This document shows, one piece after another, positions 1 to 9,950 of a stretch of 64,000 nt of DNA (positions are counted from its first letter, which is position 1; every line of letters begins with the position of its first letter). The DNA is from Globisporangium splendens (lineage: Eukaryota > Oomycota > Peronosporomycetes > Pythiales > Pythiaceae). A model generated the notes under the pieces. That model worked only from the letters and a program-made list of their open reading frames with translations, was not told the DNA's origin and made no database searches. The stretch covers positions 268,502-332,501 of the forward strand of contig VFIW01000006.1 of assembly GCA_006386115.1 (NCBI GenBank), given 5' to 3'. Both the position numbers and the translations under genes were made by a program.

Positions 1-460
1 CTCTGAAGCCAACACAGACACATTGTCGCGAGGCTGCACAATCGAGCGCCAACTCGTAAAGACGAGGCGATGATAGTCAGCAGCGCATTTCTACAACCTA
101 TGTATTTTAAGTATTTGTTTCTAAAGCGTTGATAATAGTTATAAACATAGTTTTATATCTTGCAAATGGTTAACGCATATACCTACTACTCATTATCAGG
201 GGGTTGAGCCACCAGCTGGTGTTTGTACCCATGAAGTACAGTCGGAACATATCCGCCATTTGGTCGCACACGAAATAATACAGGGAACCGAATGGAAAGT
301 GATCCCACACACATACTGTACACGTCCATTACAAGCAAAAATTGTTTCTACGCGCGACAACATCAAGGGGGCGGCCTCAACAAGCGGAGACTCACGTCAC
401 TCCGAGCAGATCTGTACCTCCAAAGTAGCTCTTCGAGTTTGAGAAAACGCTTCAGTCTGA

Positions 461-476
461 GCTCACACTCCAATTT
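461..476 (+). promoter_or_regulatory. Oomycete-type core promoter of secreted-protein copy 1
   Basis: The sequence GCTCACACTCCAATTT closely matches the oomycete initiator plus flanking promoter region (GCTCATTYYNCAWTTT), differing only at the TT after GCTCA. It lies 89 bp before the ATG and is conserved in all three copies. The assignment rests on consensus and position only. Confidence 0.6.
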
Positions 477-564
477 GACGCGCCAAGTCCACATCTCCCG
501 CCATACACGAGCCAACCGACGAGTCTTCACCTAGTCAAGTCAACTATCCTCCATCCGAATCACC

Positions 565-809
565 ATGAACCTCGCTCGCGTCCTCGTCCACTTGGCTGTG
601 CTCTCCGTCGCCATGGGAGCGCTTGTCGCACCCACCGAGGCTGGCAATCCCAACCAGTACACGCCTCCACAGAACCCGTCGTCGGGGGCCGCCATGACCA
701 AGCCGTCGGGTGGCAACGCTGCTGTGGGCGGCGGTGGCTGGGGAGCCAAGTCGACGCCGTGTCCTCCAGGCGGCGCCAAGCCTGCCACTGGTGGCTTCGG
801 TTTCGGTGG

Positions 810-842
<33 letters not shown>

Positions 843-2127
843 GCCATGGGGAGGCAATGGCGCGGGTGGCTACAAGCCGCCAGCCGTGGTCAAGCCTGCG
901 ACTGGTAGCTTCGGCTTCGGTGGCAAGACTCCTGGTAACGGAGCCGCCAAGACGCCTTGCCCACCGGGTGGTGTCGGTGGTGTCAAGCCATCCAACAACA
1001 ACAAACCTTCCACGGGTTTCGGCGGCAACGTGCCTCCCATGAACAGCGGCAACAAGAACCCTCCGTCGTGGCCTCAGAAGCCAGCAGCCACGGGCGGATT
1101 CGGATTCGGATTCGGTGGCGCCGCCAAGACGCCATGTCCGCCAGGCGCTGCCAAGCCATCCGGCAACAACCCTGCGCCAGGCTCCGGCGGCAGCAAGTGG
1201 ACGCCACCGTCCAACCCGTCCATCCCATCGATGCCATCGAAGCCATCGATGCCATCCATGCCGTCGATGCCATCCGTGCCGTCGTCGAACGGGAACAAGA
1301 ACCCGGTGCCCGTGTTCCCGAGCCCGCCACAACAGCCAGCGACTCCTCCATCATCGTCGGGGGGAAACAACGGTCCTGCCAAGACACCTTGTCCATCGAG
1401 CGCTGCGCCACAGCCGTCGGTGCCAGAGGTCCCAGTAGTTCCGGTGGTTCCGGTTGTTCCAGTGGTGCCAGGAATGCCGAGTGGCAGTGGTGGCAACAAC
1501 CCAGCGCCAGTGGTCTCGCAGCCGGCCCAGCCTCCAAAGGGTGGTGTGGTCGTGACGCCACCACCAACCGAGCCGTCAGTTCCGTCAGTGCCGTCGAAGC
1601 CAGATACCCCAGATGTTACCACGGAACCACCAGCGTCCAGCGGCAACACCGGCAACTCGCCAGCTCCGGCTTCGACTCCTTCTCCGACCGATAAGACCAA
1701 CGCACCATCGCCAGCGCCAGCGTCTGGGGCCACCACACCAGCTCCTCCGTCGTCACCATCGACCGACGTCCCGACGCCATCGTCGACCCCCGACAGTCCT
1801 GTCCAAGAGACACCTTCGTCTAATGGTGCAGCTCCGGCTCCAACTCAAGCTCCGACTACCGTGTCTCCAGCTGCGACGTCGACGCCAGACCCGACCACTG
1901 CGGCTCCAACTACTGAGGCTCCGACGCCTGCGCCAACCACGGGGACCCCAGTCCCGACCACACCGGCCGACAGCAGCAGCAACAACAACCCTCCTGGTCA
2001 GGGCACGCCACCAACGGACCCTCCATCTTCGGTGTCGAGCCCACCGGCGGCGGACACACCAACTGTGACGCCAGTCACCCCAGCTTCTGGTGGTGGCAAT
2101 AGCAACGACGCCAAGCAATCCTACTAA
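565..2127 (+). CDS. Secreted Pro/Ser/Thr/Asn/Gly-rich protein, copy 1
   Basis: 520-aa single-exon ORF. The first ~26 residues form a classical signal peptide (MNLARVLVHLAVLSVAMGAL, likely cleaved after a PTEA motif). The mature chain is low complexity: four spaced modules with one cysteine each (three (S/K)TPCPPG, one KTPCPSS), GGFGFGG blocks, a run of ten Asn encoded by AAC repeats (811-840), PSMPS/PSVPS repeats, a VVPVVPVVP block, and a Pro/Thr/Ser-rich mucin-like C-terminal half suited to O-glycosylation. No enzyme fold, transmembrane helix or RxLR motif is seen. The start is fixed by the signal peptide and by an in-frame TAG at 532-534. Secretion to the cell wall or extracellular matrix is likely; the exact role is unknown. 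The stop is TAA. Confidence 0.88.
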
Positions 2128-2279
2128 GTCCATTAGACTAGATGTATTTAGAGTACCTCCCCAAGATGCTCTCAACCCACTGGCTTTGGTGGAGTTGTTC
2201 CAAGTATTTGTACAGAAGTGAAATGTGTATTTGTGTAGTCTCGTCAAGGTATACGTCTGTGCGTTAAATTCGAGTGAAC

Positions 2280-2285
2280 AATAAA
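2280..2285 (+). promoter_or_regulatory. Poly(A) signal of copy 1
   Basis: AATAAA lies 153 bp after the stop codon and is mirrored at 2758-2763 for copy 2. The duplicated block ends 12 bp beyond it, so each arm carries an entire transcription unit including the 3' processing signal. Confidence 0.6.
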
Positions 2286-2297
2286 GACAATGCAATC

Positions 2298-2745
2298 GTA
2301 ATGGAATTGCCAAAAGGAACAGAGTTAAGACTGGGAGAGCGGGGAGAGGAGCGGTGATGCCCCAACGAGGTAATTGCTCCGTACTTTGAAATTGGAATCT
2401 TCAGTGATAACGATATCTACACCTCAACTTCTCCCTCTCTCTCTCTCTCTCCCTCTCAAGGTCGTTCGCGAAGTGGAGCTCAGGTGCTCGTAGATCCAAA
2501 TTCTAGCTCCCAGTGGAACGAGAACTGAGCCAATATCCACCAAATCTGCAAAGCCCTTTCTTTTTTTCTCTTCTGCTATAGCAGGTTCGTTAGGCACTTT
2601 AATCAGACTGTGTTCAACTCAAGACTACTCCTACAGATTTGGAGATCTATATCGCATTGGTTATGCGAGACGCAAATATTCCTGTCCCTGTGGAAAGTCA
2701 ACACTACTAAGTCGAAAATCATATTGTAAACCACTATATATTTGG
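2298..2745. other. Unique spacer between the inverted arms
   Basis: 448 bp not shared with either arm. It contains a CT-rich microsatellite (about 2431-2457) and a T-rich stretch near 2560. I see no gene. It separates the convergent 3' ends of copies 1 and 2. Confidence 0.8.
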
Positions 2746-2757
2746 GATTGCATTGTC

Positions 2758-2763
2758 TTTATT
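2758..2763 (-). promoter_or_regulatory. Poly(A) signal of copy 2
   Basis: Reverse complement TTTATT, the mirror of the AATAAA at 2280-2285 downstream of copy 1. Confidence 0.6.
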
Positions 2764-2915
2764 GTTCACTCGAATTTAACGCACAGACGTATACCTTGAC
2801 GAGACTACACAAATACACATTTCACTTCTGTACAAATACTTGGAACAACTCCACCAAAGCCAGTGGGTTGAGAGCATCTTGGGGAGGTACTCTAAATACA
2901 TCTAGTCTAATGGAC

Positions 2916-4200
2916 TTAGTAGGATTGCTTGGCGTCGTTGCTATTGCCACCACCAGAAGCTGGGGTGACTGGCGTCACAGTTGGTGTGTCCGCCGCCGGT
3001 GGGCTCGACACCGAAGATGGAGGGTCCGTTGGTGGCGTGCCCTGACCAGGAGGGTTGTTGTTGCTGCTGCTGTCGGCCGGTGTGGTCGGGACTGGGGTCC
3101 CCGTGGTTGGCGCAGGCGTCGGAGCCTCAGTAGTTGGAGCCGCAGTGGTCGGGTCTGGCGTCGACGTCGCAGCTGGAGACACGGTAGTCGGAGCTTGAGT
3201 TGGAGCCGGAGCTGCACCATTAGACGAAGGTGTCTCTTGGACAGGACTGTCGGGGGTCGACGATGGCGTCGGGACGTCGGTCGATGGTGACGACGGAGGA
3301 GCTGGTGTGGTGGCCCCAGACGCTGGCGCTGGCGATGGTGCGTTGGTCTTATCGGTCGGAGAAGGAGTCGAAGCCGGAGCTGGCGAGTTGCCGGTGTTGC
3401 CGCTGGACGCTGGTGGTTCCGTGGTAACATCTGGGGTATCTGGCTTCGACGGCACTGACGGAACCGACGGCTCGGTTGGTGGTGGCGTCACGACCACACC
3501 ACCCTTTGGAGGCTGGGCCGGCTGCGAGACCACTGGCGCTGGGTTGTTGCCACCACTGCCACTCGGTATTCCTGGCACCACTGGAACAACCGGAACCACC
3601 GGAACTACTGGGACCTCTGGCACCGACGGCTGTGGCGCAGCGCTCGATGGACAAGGTGTCTTGGCAGGACCGTTGTTTCCCCCCGACGATGATGGAGGAG
3701 TCGCTGGCTGTTGTGGCGGGCTCGGGAACACGGGCACCGGGTTCTTGTTCCCGTTCGACGACGGCACGGATGGCATCGACGGCACGGATGGCATCGATGG
3801 CTTCGATGGCATCGATGGGATGGACGGGTTGGACGGTGGCGTCCACTTGCTGCCGCCGGAGCCTGGCGCAGGGTTGTTGCCGGATGGCTTGGCAGCGCCT
3901 GGCGGACATGGCGTCTTGGCGGCGCCACCGAATCCGAATCCGAATCCGCCCGTGGCTGCTGGCTTCTGAGGCCACGACGGAGGGTTCTTGTTGCCGCTGT
4001 TCATGGGAGGCACGTTGCCGCCGAAACCCGTGGAAGGTTTGTTGTTGTTGGATGGCTTGGCACCACCGACACCACCCGGTGGGCAAGGCGTCTTGGCGGC
4101 TCCGTTACCAGGAGTCTTGCCACCGAAGCCGAAGCTACCAGTCGCAGGCTTGACCACGGCTGGCGGCTTGTAGCCACCCGCGCCATTGCCTCCCCATGGC

Positions 4201-4233
<33 letters not shown>

Positions 4234-4478
4234 CCACCGAAACCGAAGCCACCAGTGGCAGGCTTGGCGCCGCCTGGAGGACACGGCGTCGACTTGGCTC
4301 CCCAGCCACCGCCGCCCACAGCAGCGTTGCCACCCGACGGCTTGGTCATGGCGGCCCCCGACGACGGGTTCTGTGGAGGCGTGTACTGGTTGGGATTGCC
4401 AGCCTCGGTGGGTGCGACGAGCGCTCCCATGGCGACGGAGAGCACAGCCAAGTGGACGAGGACGCGAGCGAGGTTCAT
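2916..4478 (-). CDS. Secreted Pro/Ser/Thr/Asn/Gly-rich protein, copy 2
   Basis: 520 aa, nearly identical to copy 1 (a few substitutions such as V/A, M/V and M/I), with the same signal peptide, ten-Asn run, single-Cys TPCPPG modules and mucin-like tail. The ATG at 4476-4478 matches the start of the other copies. In this copy the upstream TAG is changed to CAG, so the frame stays open for 30 more codons to an ATG at 4568. That longer start would bury the signal peptide, so I reject it. Copies 1 and 2 are convergent inside the inverted duplication. The stop is TAA. Confidence 0.88.
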
Positions 4479-4566
4479 GGTGATTCGGATGGAGGATAGT
4501 TGACTTGACTGGGTGAAGACTCGTCGGTTGGCTCGTGTATGGCGGGAGATGTGGACTTGGCGCGTC

Positions 4567-4582
4567 AAATTGGAGTGTGAGC
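4567..4582 (-). promoter_or_regulatory. Oomycete-type core promoter of copy 2
   Basis: Reverse complement of the GCTCACACTCCAATTT element found before copies 1 and 3, at the same distance from the ATG. Confidence 0.6.
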
Positions 4583-5043
4583 TCAGGACTGAAGCGTTTT
4601 CTCAAGCTCGAAGACCTGCTGTGGAGGTACAGATCTGCTCTGAGTGACGTGAGTCTCCTCTTGTTGAGGCCGCGCCCTTGATGTTGTCGCGCGTAGAAAC
4701 AATTTTTGCTTGTAATGGACGTGTACAGTATGTGCGTGGGATCACTTTCCATTCGGTTCCCTGTATTATTTCGTGTGCGACCAAATGGCGGATATGTTCC
4801 GACTGTACTTCATGGGTACAAACACCAGCTGGTGGCTCAACCCCCTGATAATGAGTAGTAGGTATATGCGTTAACCATTTGCAAGATATAAAACTATGTT
4901 TATAACTATTATCAACGCTTTAGAAACAAATACTTAAAATACATAGGTTGTAGAAATGCGCTGCTGACTATCATCGCCTCGTCTTTACGAGTTGGCGCTC
5001 GATTGTGCAGCCTCGCGACAATGTGTCTGTGTTGGCTTCAGAG

Positions 5044-5897
5044 CGATTTTAGACACAATGGGGTCGTGCTTCAGGATCGCAATTTCGCACCGGGAGATAG
5101 CTGAAGAAAGAAATAAACCCATTCAGAAAGACCAGCAACTTTGGCTGAGGGTCACGAGACGATGATTTCACATAGTATAGACTCAGGTATTCGTCCATCT
5201 CGTCAGCGTCATTGCAGGAAAGTGGCAGCATTCGACATTCTCGATGCCATAAACATGCCGAGACGGATTAATAGCAGGGAGCATTGGAATCCGTAAAAAG
5301 CAGATATTAGCACCTTTCGCGACAAAAGAAAGTTGCAGTAAAATTGATGTGGCACAGGTAGAAGTTGGGGTCGAACAAGATCGCTGGATGGGGTCTTGCA
5401 GCTGGAAAGATACTGCAAAGCTTGTGCTGCCGCATTTTTTCAAGTCAACAAATGGTCACTCAGATGGCGCACGGCTGTTGTACCTTGCGGCTACTTCCCT
5501 TGAACACCCGTCAGCACAAACTTCACAGACAAGAGCGGCCCTCACCGAGCAGCGCCACCATCCCCGCGCACCTTTGATCGCTCGCTGTCCTTAAGTCGAC
5601 GCTTGCAATGCTGCGTCTTTGCATTTCCGGCGCCACTGTTGTTCTTAAGTCGACACATAACCTTTTTTATGTGCACAACCGGCCGACGAGCCTGAAGATG
5701 GACAATACAAGACACCAGTTAGTGGCTCTGATGGCAGGCAGGCCACAAACGCGCTGTGGATACGGACAACAAGTCATCCCCACAACTTCTACATGGGATA
5801 GGGGTTATACCCACTGAGCCGTTCGCAGGTACCATATAAAGAGGTGCTCCTTGACTATCAAAGAGATCAGTTCGAGTGTCCTCCCATCCGCGCTTTC
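5044..5897. other. Intergenic region upstream of copy 3
   Basis: No convincing gene. It holds two TAAGTCGAC(G/A) motifs (near 5592 and 5646) and no sequence shared with the inverted arms. The distal promoter of copy 3 therefore differs from that of copies 1 and 2, although the core promoter is shared. Confidence 0.6.
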
Positions 5898-5934
5898 GTA
5901 GCTCTTCGAGCTTGAGAAAACGCTTCAGTCCTGA

Positions 5935-5950
5935 GCTCACACTCCAATTT
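5935..5950 (+). promoter_or_regulatory. Oomycete-type core promoter of copy 3
   Basis: Same GCTCACACTCCAATTT element and spacing to the ATG as in copies 1 and 2. Confidence 0.6.
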
Positions 5951-6038
5951 GACGCGCCAAGTCCACATCTCCCGCCATACACGAGCCAACCGACGAGTCT
6001 TCACCTAGTCAAGTCAACTATCCTCCATCCGAATCACC

Positions 6039-7646
6039 ATGAACCTCGCTCGCGTCCTCGTCCACTTGGCTGTGCTCTCCGTCGCCATGGGAGCGCTCGT
6101 CGCACCCACCGAGGCTGGCAACCCCAACCAGTACACGCCTCCACAGAACCCGTCGTCGGGGGCCGCCATGACCAAGCCGTCGGGTGGCAATGCTGCTGTA
6201 GGCGGCGGTGGCTGGGGAGCCAAGTCGACGCCGTGTCCTCCAGGCGGCGCCAAGCCTGCCACTGGTGGCTTTGGTTTCGGTGGAAACAACAACAACAACA
6301 ACAACAACAACAAGCCATGGGGAGGCAATGGCGCGGGTGGCTACAAGCCGCCAGCCGTGGTCAAGCCTGCGACTGGTAGCTTCGGCTTCGGTGGCAAGAC
6401 TCCTGGTAACGGAGCCGCCAAGACGCCTTGCCCACCGGGTGGTGTCGGTGGTGCCAAGCCATCCAACAACAACAAACCTTCCACGGGTTTTGGCGGCAAC
6501 GTGCCTCCCATGAACAGCGGCAACAAGAACCCTCCATCGTGGCCTCAGAAGCCAGCAGCCACGGGCGGATTCGGATTCGGTGGTGCCGCCAAGACGCCAT
6601 GTCCGCCAGGCGCTGCCAAGCCATCCGGCAACAACCCTGCGCCAGGCTCCGGTGGCAGCAAGTGGACGCCACCATCCAACCCGTCCATCCCATCGATGCC
6701 ATCGAAGCCATCCGTGCCATCGATGCCATCCGTGCCATCGATGCCATCCGTGCCATCGATGCCATCCGTGCCGTCGATGCCATCCATGCCGTCGTCAAAC
6801 GGGAACAAGAACCCGGTGCCCGTGTTCCCGAGCCCGCCAAAACAGCCAGCGACTCCTCCATCATCGTCGGGCGGCAACAACGGTCCTGCCAAGACGCCTT
6901 GTCCATCGAGCGCTGTGCCACAGCCGTCGGTGCCAGAGGTCCCAGTAGTTCCGGTGGTTCCGGTTGTTCCAGTGGTGCCAGGAATGCCAGGAATGCCGAG
7001 TGGCAGTGGTGGCAACAACCCAGCGCCAGTGGCCTCGCAGCCGGCCCAGCCTCCAAAGGGCGGTGTGGTCGTGACACCACCACCAACCGAGCCGTCGGTT
7101 CCGTCAGTGCCGTCGAAGCCAGATACCCCAGATGCTACCACGGAACCACCAGCGTCCAGCGGCAACACCGGCAACTCGCCAGCTCCGGCTTCGACCCCTT
7201 CTCCGACCGATAAGACCAACGCACCATCGCCAGCGCCAGCGTCTGGGGCCACCACACCAGCTCCTCCGTCGTCACCATCGACCGACGTCCCGACGCCATC
7301 GTCGACCCCCGACAGTCCTGTCCAAGAGACACCTTCGTCTAATGGTGCAGCTCCGGCTCCAACTCAAGCTCCGACTACCGTGTCTCCAGCTGCGACGTCG
7401 ACGCCAGACCCGACCACTGCGGCTCCAACTACTGAGGCTCCGACGCCTGCGCCAACCACGGGGACCCCAGTCCCGACCACACCGGCCGACAGCAGCAGCA
7501 ACAACAACCCTCCTGGTCAGGGCACGCCACCAACGGACCCTCCATCTTCGGTGTCGAGCCCACCGGCGGCGGACACACCAACTGTGACGCCAGTCACCCC
7601 AGCTTCTGGTGGTGGCAATAGCAACGACGCCAAGCAATCCTACTAA
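6039..7646 (+). CDS. Secreted Pro/Ser/Thr/Asn/Gly-rich protein, copy 3
   Basis: 535-aa paralogue of copies 1 and 2 with an identical signal peptide. It differs mainly in repeat number: nine instead of ten Asn, one FG unit fewer in the FGFGFGG block, four to five extra PSVPSMPS units in the serine/proline ladder, and an extra PGM unit. Flanking unique sequence is almost unchanged, so the family evolves by repeat slippage. An in-frame TAG precedes the ATG. The stop is TAA. It is convergent with the giant surface-protein pseudogene. Function is unknown; secreted to cell wall or matrix. Confidence 0.88.
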   Translation: MNLARVLVHLAVLSVAMGALVAPTEAGNPNQYTPPQNPSSGAAMTKPSGGNAAVGGGGWGAKSTPCPPGGAKPATGGFGFGGNNNNNNNNNKPWGGNGAGGYKPPAVVKPATGSFGFGGKTPGNGAAKTPCPPGGVGGAKPSNNNKPSTGFGGNVPPMNSGNKNPPSWPQKPAATGGFGFGGAAKTPCPPGAAKPSGNNPAPGSGGSKWTPPSNPSIPSMPSKPSVPSMPSVPSMPSVPSMPSVPSMPSMPSSNGNKNPVPVFPSPPKQPATPPSSSGGNNGPAKTPCPSSAVPQPSVPEVPVVPVVPVVPVVPGMPGMPSGSGGNNPAPVASQPAQPPKGGVVVTPPPTEPSVPSVPSKPDTPDATTEPPASSGNTGNSPAPASTPSPTDKTNAPSPAPASGATTPAPPSSPSTDVPTPSSTPDSPVQETPSSNGAAPAPTQAPTTVSPAATSTPDPTTAAPTTEAPTPAPTTGTPVPTTPADSSSNNNPPGQGTPPTDPPSSVSSPPAADTPTVTPVTPASGGGNSNDAKQSY

Positions 7647-7651
7647 GTCCA

Positions 7652-7818
7652 ATGCCTTGCCCATTGTGTAAATCGGACATATGTGTATGTTTTTGAATAA
7701 CTTGTGAATTAGCAACAAAATATGACTTCTATCGGCAATAATTGTGTGCAATTGCCACCTACAAGTGAATCTCTTTGTGGTTTTTGCTCTAACCGTAATC
7801 GTCTCGACGCACGAGTCT
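7652..7818. other. Short convergent intergenic gap
   Basis: 167 bp between the third secreted-protein gene and the 3' end of the giant minus-strand gene. No gene is seen. Confidence 0.7.
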
Positions 7819-9935
7819 CTACTCCGTGCTGCATACTGGGTCTTCACAGTCGCGCACATGAATCTCGATGGTCCCCAGCACCAGCGACTCACGCATCCCA
7901 ATTGAAATCGTAAATGTGATGGTATCTTTTCCGCGGAACTCAGCGTTCGGCACATACTCGACAACGCGATCATTGCCGATCTCGAGAAGCTTAATTCCAA
8001 CATCGCCCGCAGTTCCAGGGTAGAAGTAAGGATCCCAGATGCCGATCCCATGCAGGCACGTGGCGTCACACGCGACGGGTAACTGCTTTTGTCGCTCGCT
8101 CGCGTCTGTGAGGACCGGAATGCCGCCAAATTGGTCGTACCCTTTGAGAAAGTTGAGCAGCGTGCGCTTCCTTGTGTACTCGGGAAACACATCGTAGCTC
8201 AGCAGGAACCGCGAAAGGTACGCATCTGCTTCACTGGCGTCGAGGATCCCATCCCCATCGCGGTCCAGGTGATCGTCGGTCTCAGTGTTCTGAATGGCCA
8301 CGTAAAGGTTGCCATGCCTCGGCACCGTGTGCACATGCGCCTTGATGTCCATGTGGTACACTTTCGTGCGCCCCGCTTCATTCGCGATCGAGAGCACCCA
8401 GTCCGAGATACCACCGTTTCCATGGGTGACATGGTCCGTGTCTACCTCTTGCTTGACTTGTGTGTCTCGGATCGCAAGTGTCCACGTGCCCTCGCTGCTC
8501 ATTCTCCCAAAGGTTTCGCGGAATGGATCTTCTGGGGACCATGGCTCAGCACCCGGATAGTACTCAGTGGCAATGGGCGTCCCGCCTTCATACATCAGAA
8601 TGGACTTTTTCTGGTGCGCGATCGTGAACTCGTTGTGTAGCATCGGGCGAATCGTTCGCTCAGACTCGGGAATGTCCGTCGTCGCCTCCACTTGATTCAC
8701 ATATAAAAACTCGTCGCGCGACGTGTGGAACCGCAACTTGGGCCATGAACTCACTTCGGGCAGATCCAAGACCGCACTAGTCGTCGGTGTCGTCGCGAGG
8801 CGCTTGATACTCGAGGTCGCATCGATTCGAAGTGCATTCGCTCTCGCTGAACAGATCACGAGTTTGTCCCATTCGCGCCTGCGTGGTGGGCGGCGTTCGG
8901 TCTCGGGAGACGCTCGGTACTCCAATCGGTCAGCACGGTCGCCTACTTGGATCGCATACTGGAACACCAAGTCTGTCGACCCACTCCCCGATACAGATGT
9001 CGCGATTCCAGGTATGAGTGGGTTTCCTCTCTCCAATTGGAGAGTTGGAGCTCCCGTGACCACCACGGGCATGGAGAACCTCACAGTGATCATCAGCGTA
9101 TCACCAGCCGTGTACACACCATCCGGCGTTGCACTCCCCACGCCGATCACGCGCGGCGGTTCCATCGTGTCGATGCGAATATCGTGATCGTTGCTGAGAC
9201 TCCCGGTCGCTAGTGGAACCGGAAGACGCAGCGATACGCGTCGGAATCTGTTGGCAACTGCGTAGATGTATCCGCCTGTTCGTGGGTAAATGGACAGCGC
9301 ATCGACACCGTCGTAGGCAAGCGGAAGCGCCATGTCGCCTTCTTTGGTGACGAACCGGAACAACAGGGTTGACGTCCCGGCACCCATCGTGTACGTTGCA
9401 TACGCAGCGCCCAAGCGCGCGGTCAGGTCCTTGTTGGCAATTGCGAGGTGAAGCCGAGGAGCCACACTGTTTACGGCGGAAAACCGCACCGGTTCCGAGA
9501 AAGTGATGCTGATATCAATGACCTGCCCAGCGCCATACACACCATTCAAGAGCGGTGACGACACGGACGTTATCCGCGGTGCGCTTGGATCGACGCGGAT
9601 TCTGCTTTCCAAGCCAAGACTGCCTTCAGACCCAGGAAGTGGTAGCGTCGTCGACGCTGCGAGTGTTGGAACGGCACTCTTCTGCAACAGCGAGCATTTG
9701 AGACTATCTTGGTTCATATAGTCCAGCCGTGCAGCGCGGTCTCCTGCGGCGACCGTGTATGCAAATTCCAGTACGTTTGTCGTGTCGCCATCCGTGTAGA
9801 CTGCACTGCGTACGATACTGTTGCCCAGCGACAACTGCAGGGTACGAGTGCGTGATCCGGAACCGCAAGCGATCCGAGACGCCGTACGTTCCATTTTGAT
9901 CAATGGCTCGAACGCGGATAACACGCGGTGCACTC

Positions 9936-9950
9936 GACACGATCTGGATC
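9936..9950 (+). repeat. Target-site duplication, left copy (insertion 1)
   Basis: GACACGATCTGGATC occurs here and at 12683-12697, directly flanking the non-LTR element. Confidence 0.9.

Larger units (their letters stand above)
1..2297 (+). repeat. Left arm of large inverted duplication
   Basis: This stretch is repeated in reverse complement at 2746-5043. It carries a complete transcription unit: upstream region, core promoter, CDS, 3' UTR and poly(A) signal. The arms differ by a 1-bp deletion near 457 (arm 1 lacks one C), a small cluster of substitutions near 420-435 and a few CDS substitutions. The outer end runs to the first base of the window, so the repeat may extend beyond it. The inner end is sharp: after 2297 the two arms diverge completely. 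Confidence 0.95.
2746..5043 (-). repeat. Right arm of large inverted duplication
   Basis: Reverse complement of 1-2297, with only scattered differences over 2.3 kb. Base 2746 pairs with 2297 and base 5043 with base 1, with one net 1-bp indel. The 448-bp spacer (2298-2745) is unique. Arms this similar imply a very recent duplication or continuing gene conversion between the arms. Confidence 0.95.
5898..7651 (+). repeat. Third copy of the secreted-protein block, CDS-bounded
   Basis: Homology to the two arms starts about 140 bp before the ATG and stops 5 bp after the stop codon (shared TAAGTCCA). The shared unit is thus the core promoter, leader and CDS only. The 3' UTR and upstream region are unrelated. 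Confidence 0.85.

Noticed and set aside
565..640. RxLR or Crinkler effector identity for the secreted proteins
   Set aside because: No RxLR, dEER or LFLAK motif follows the signal peptide. The mature part is wall- or mucin-like low complexity.
544..1332. Long minus-strand frames across the secreted-protein genes
   Set aside because: They are antisense shadows of a GC-rich repetitive CDS (Arg/Trp/His-rich translations) and recur identically in all copies. The signal peptide and codon pattern support only the sense frame.
5349..5817. Short ORFs between copies 2 and 3
   Set aside because: No domain, no promoter element, biased composition and overlapping frames. Treated as intergenic.
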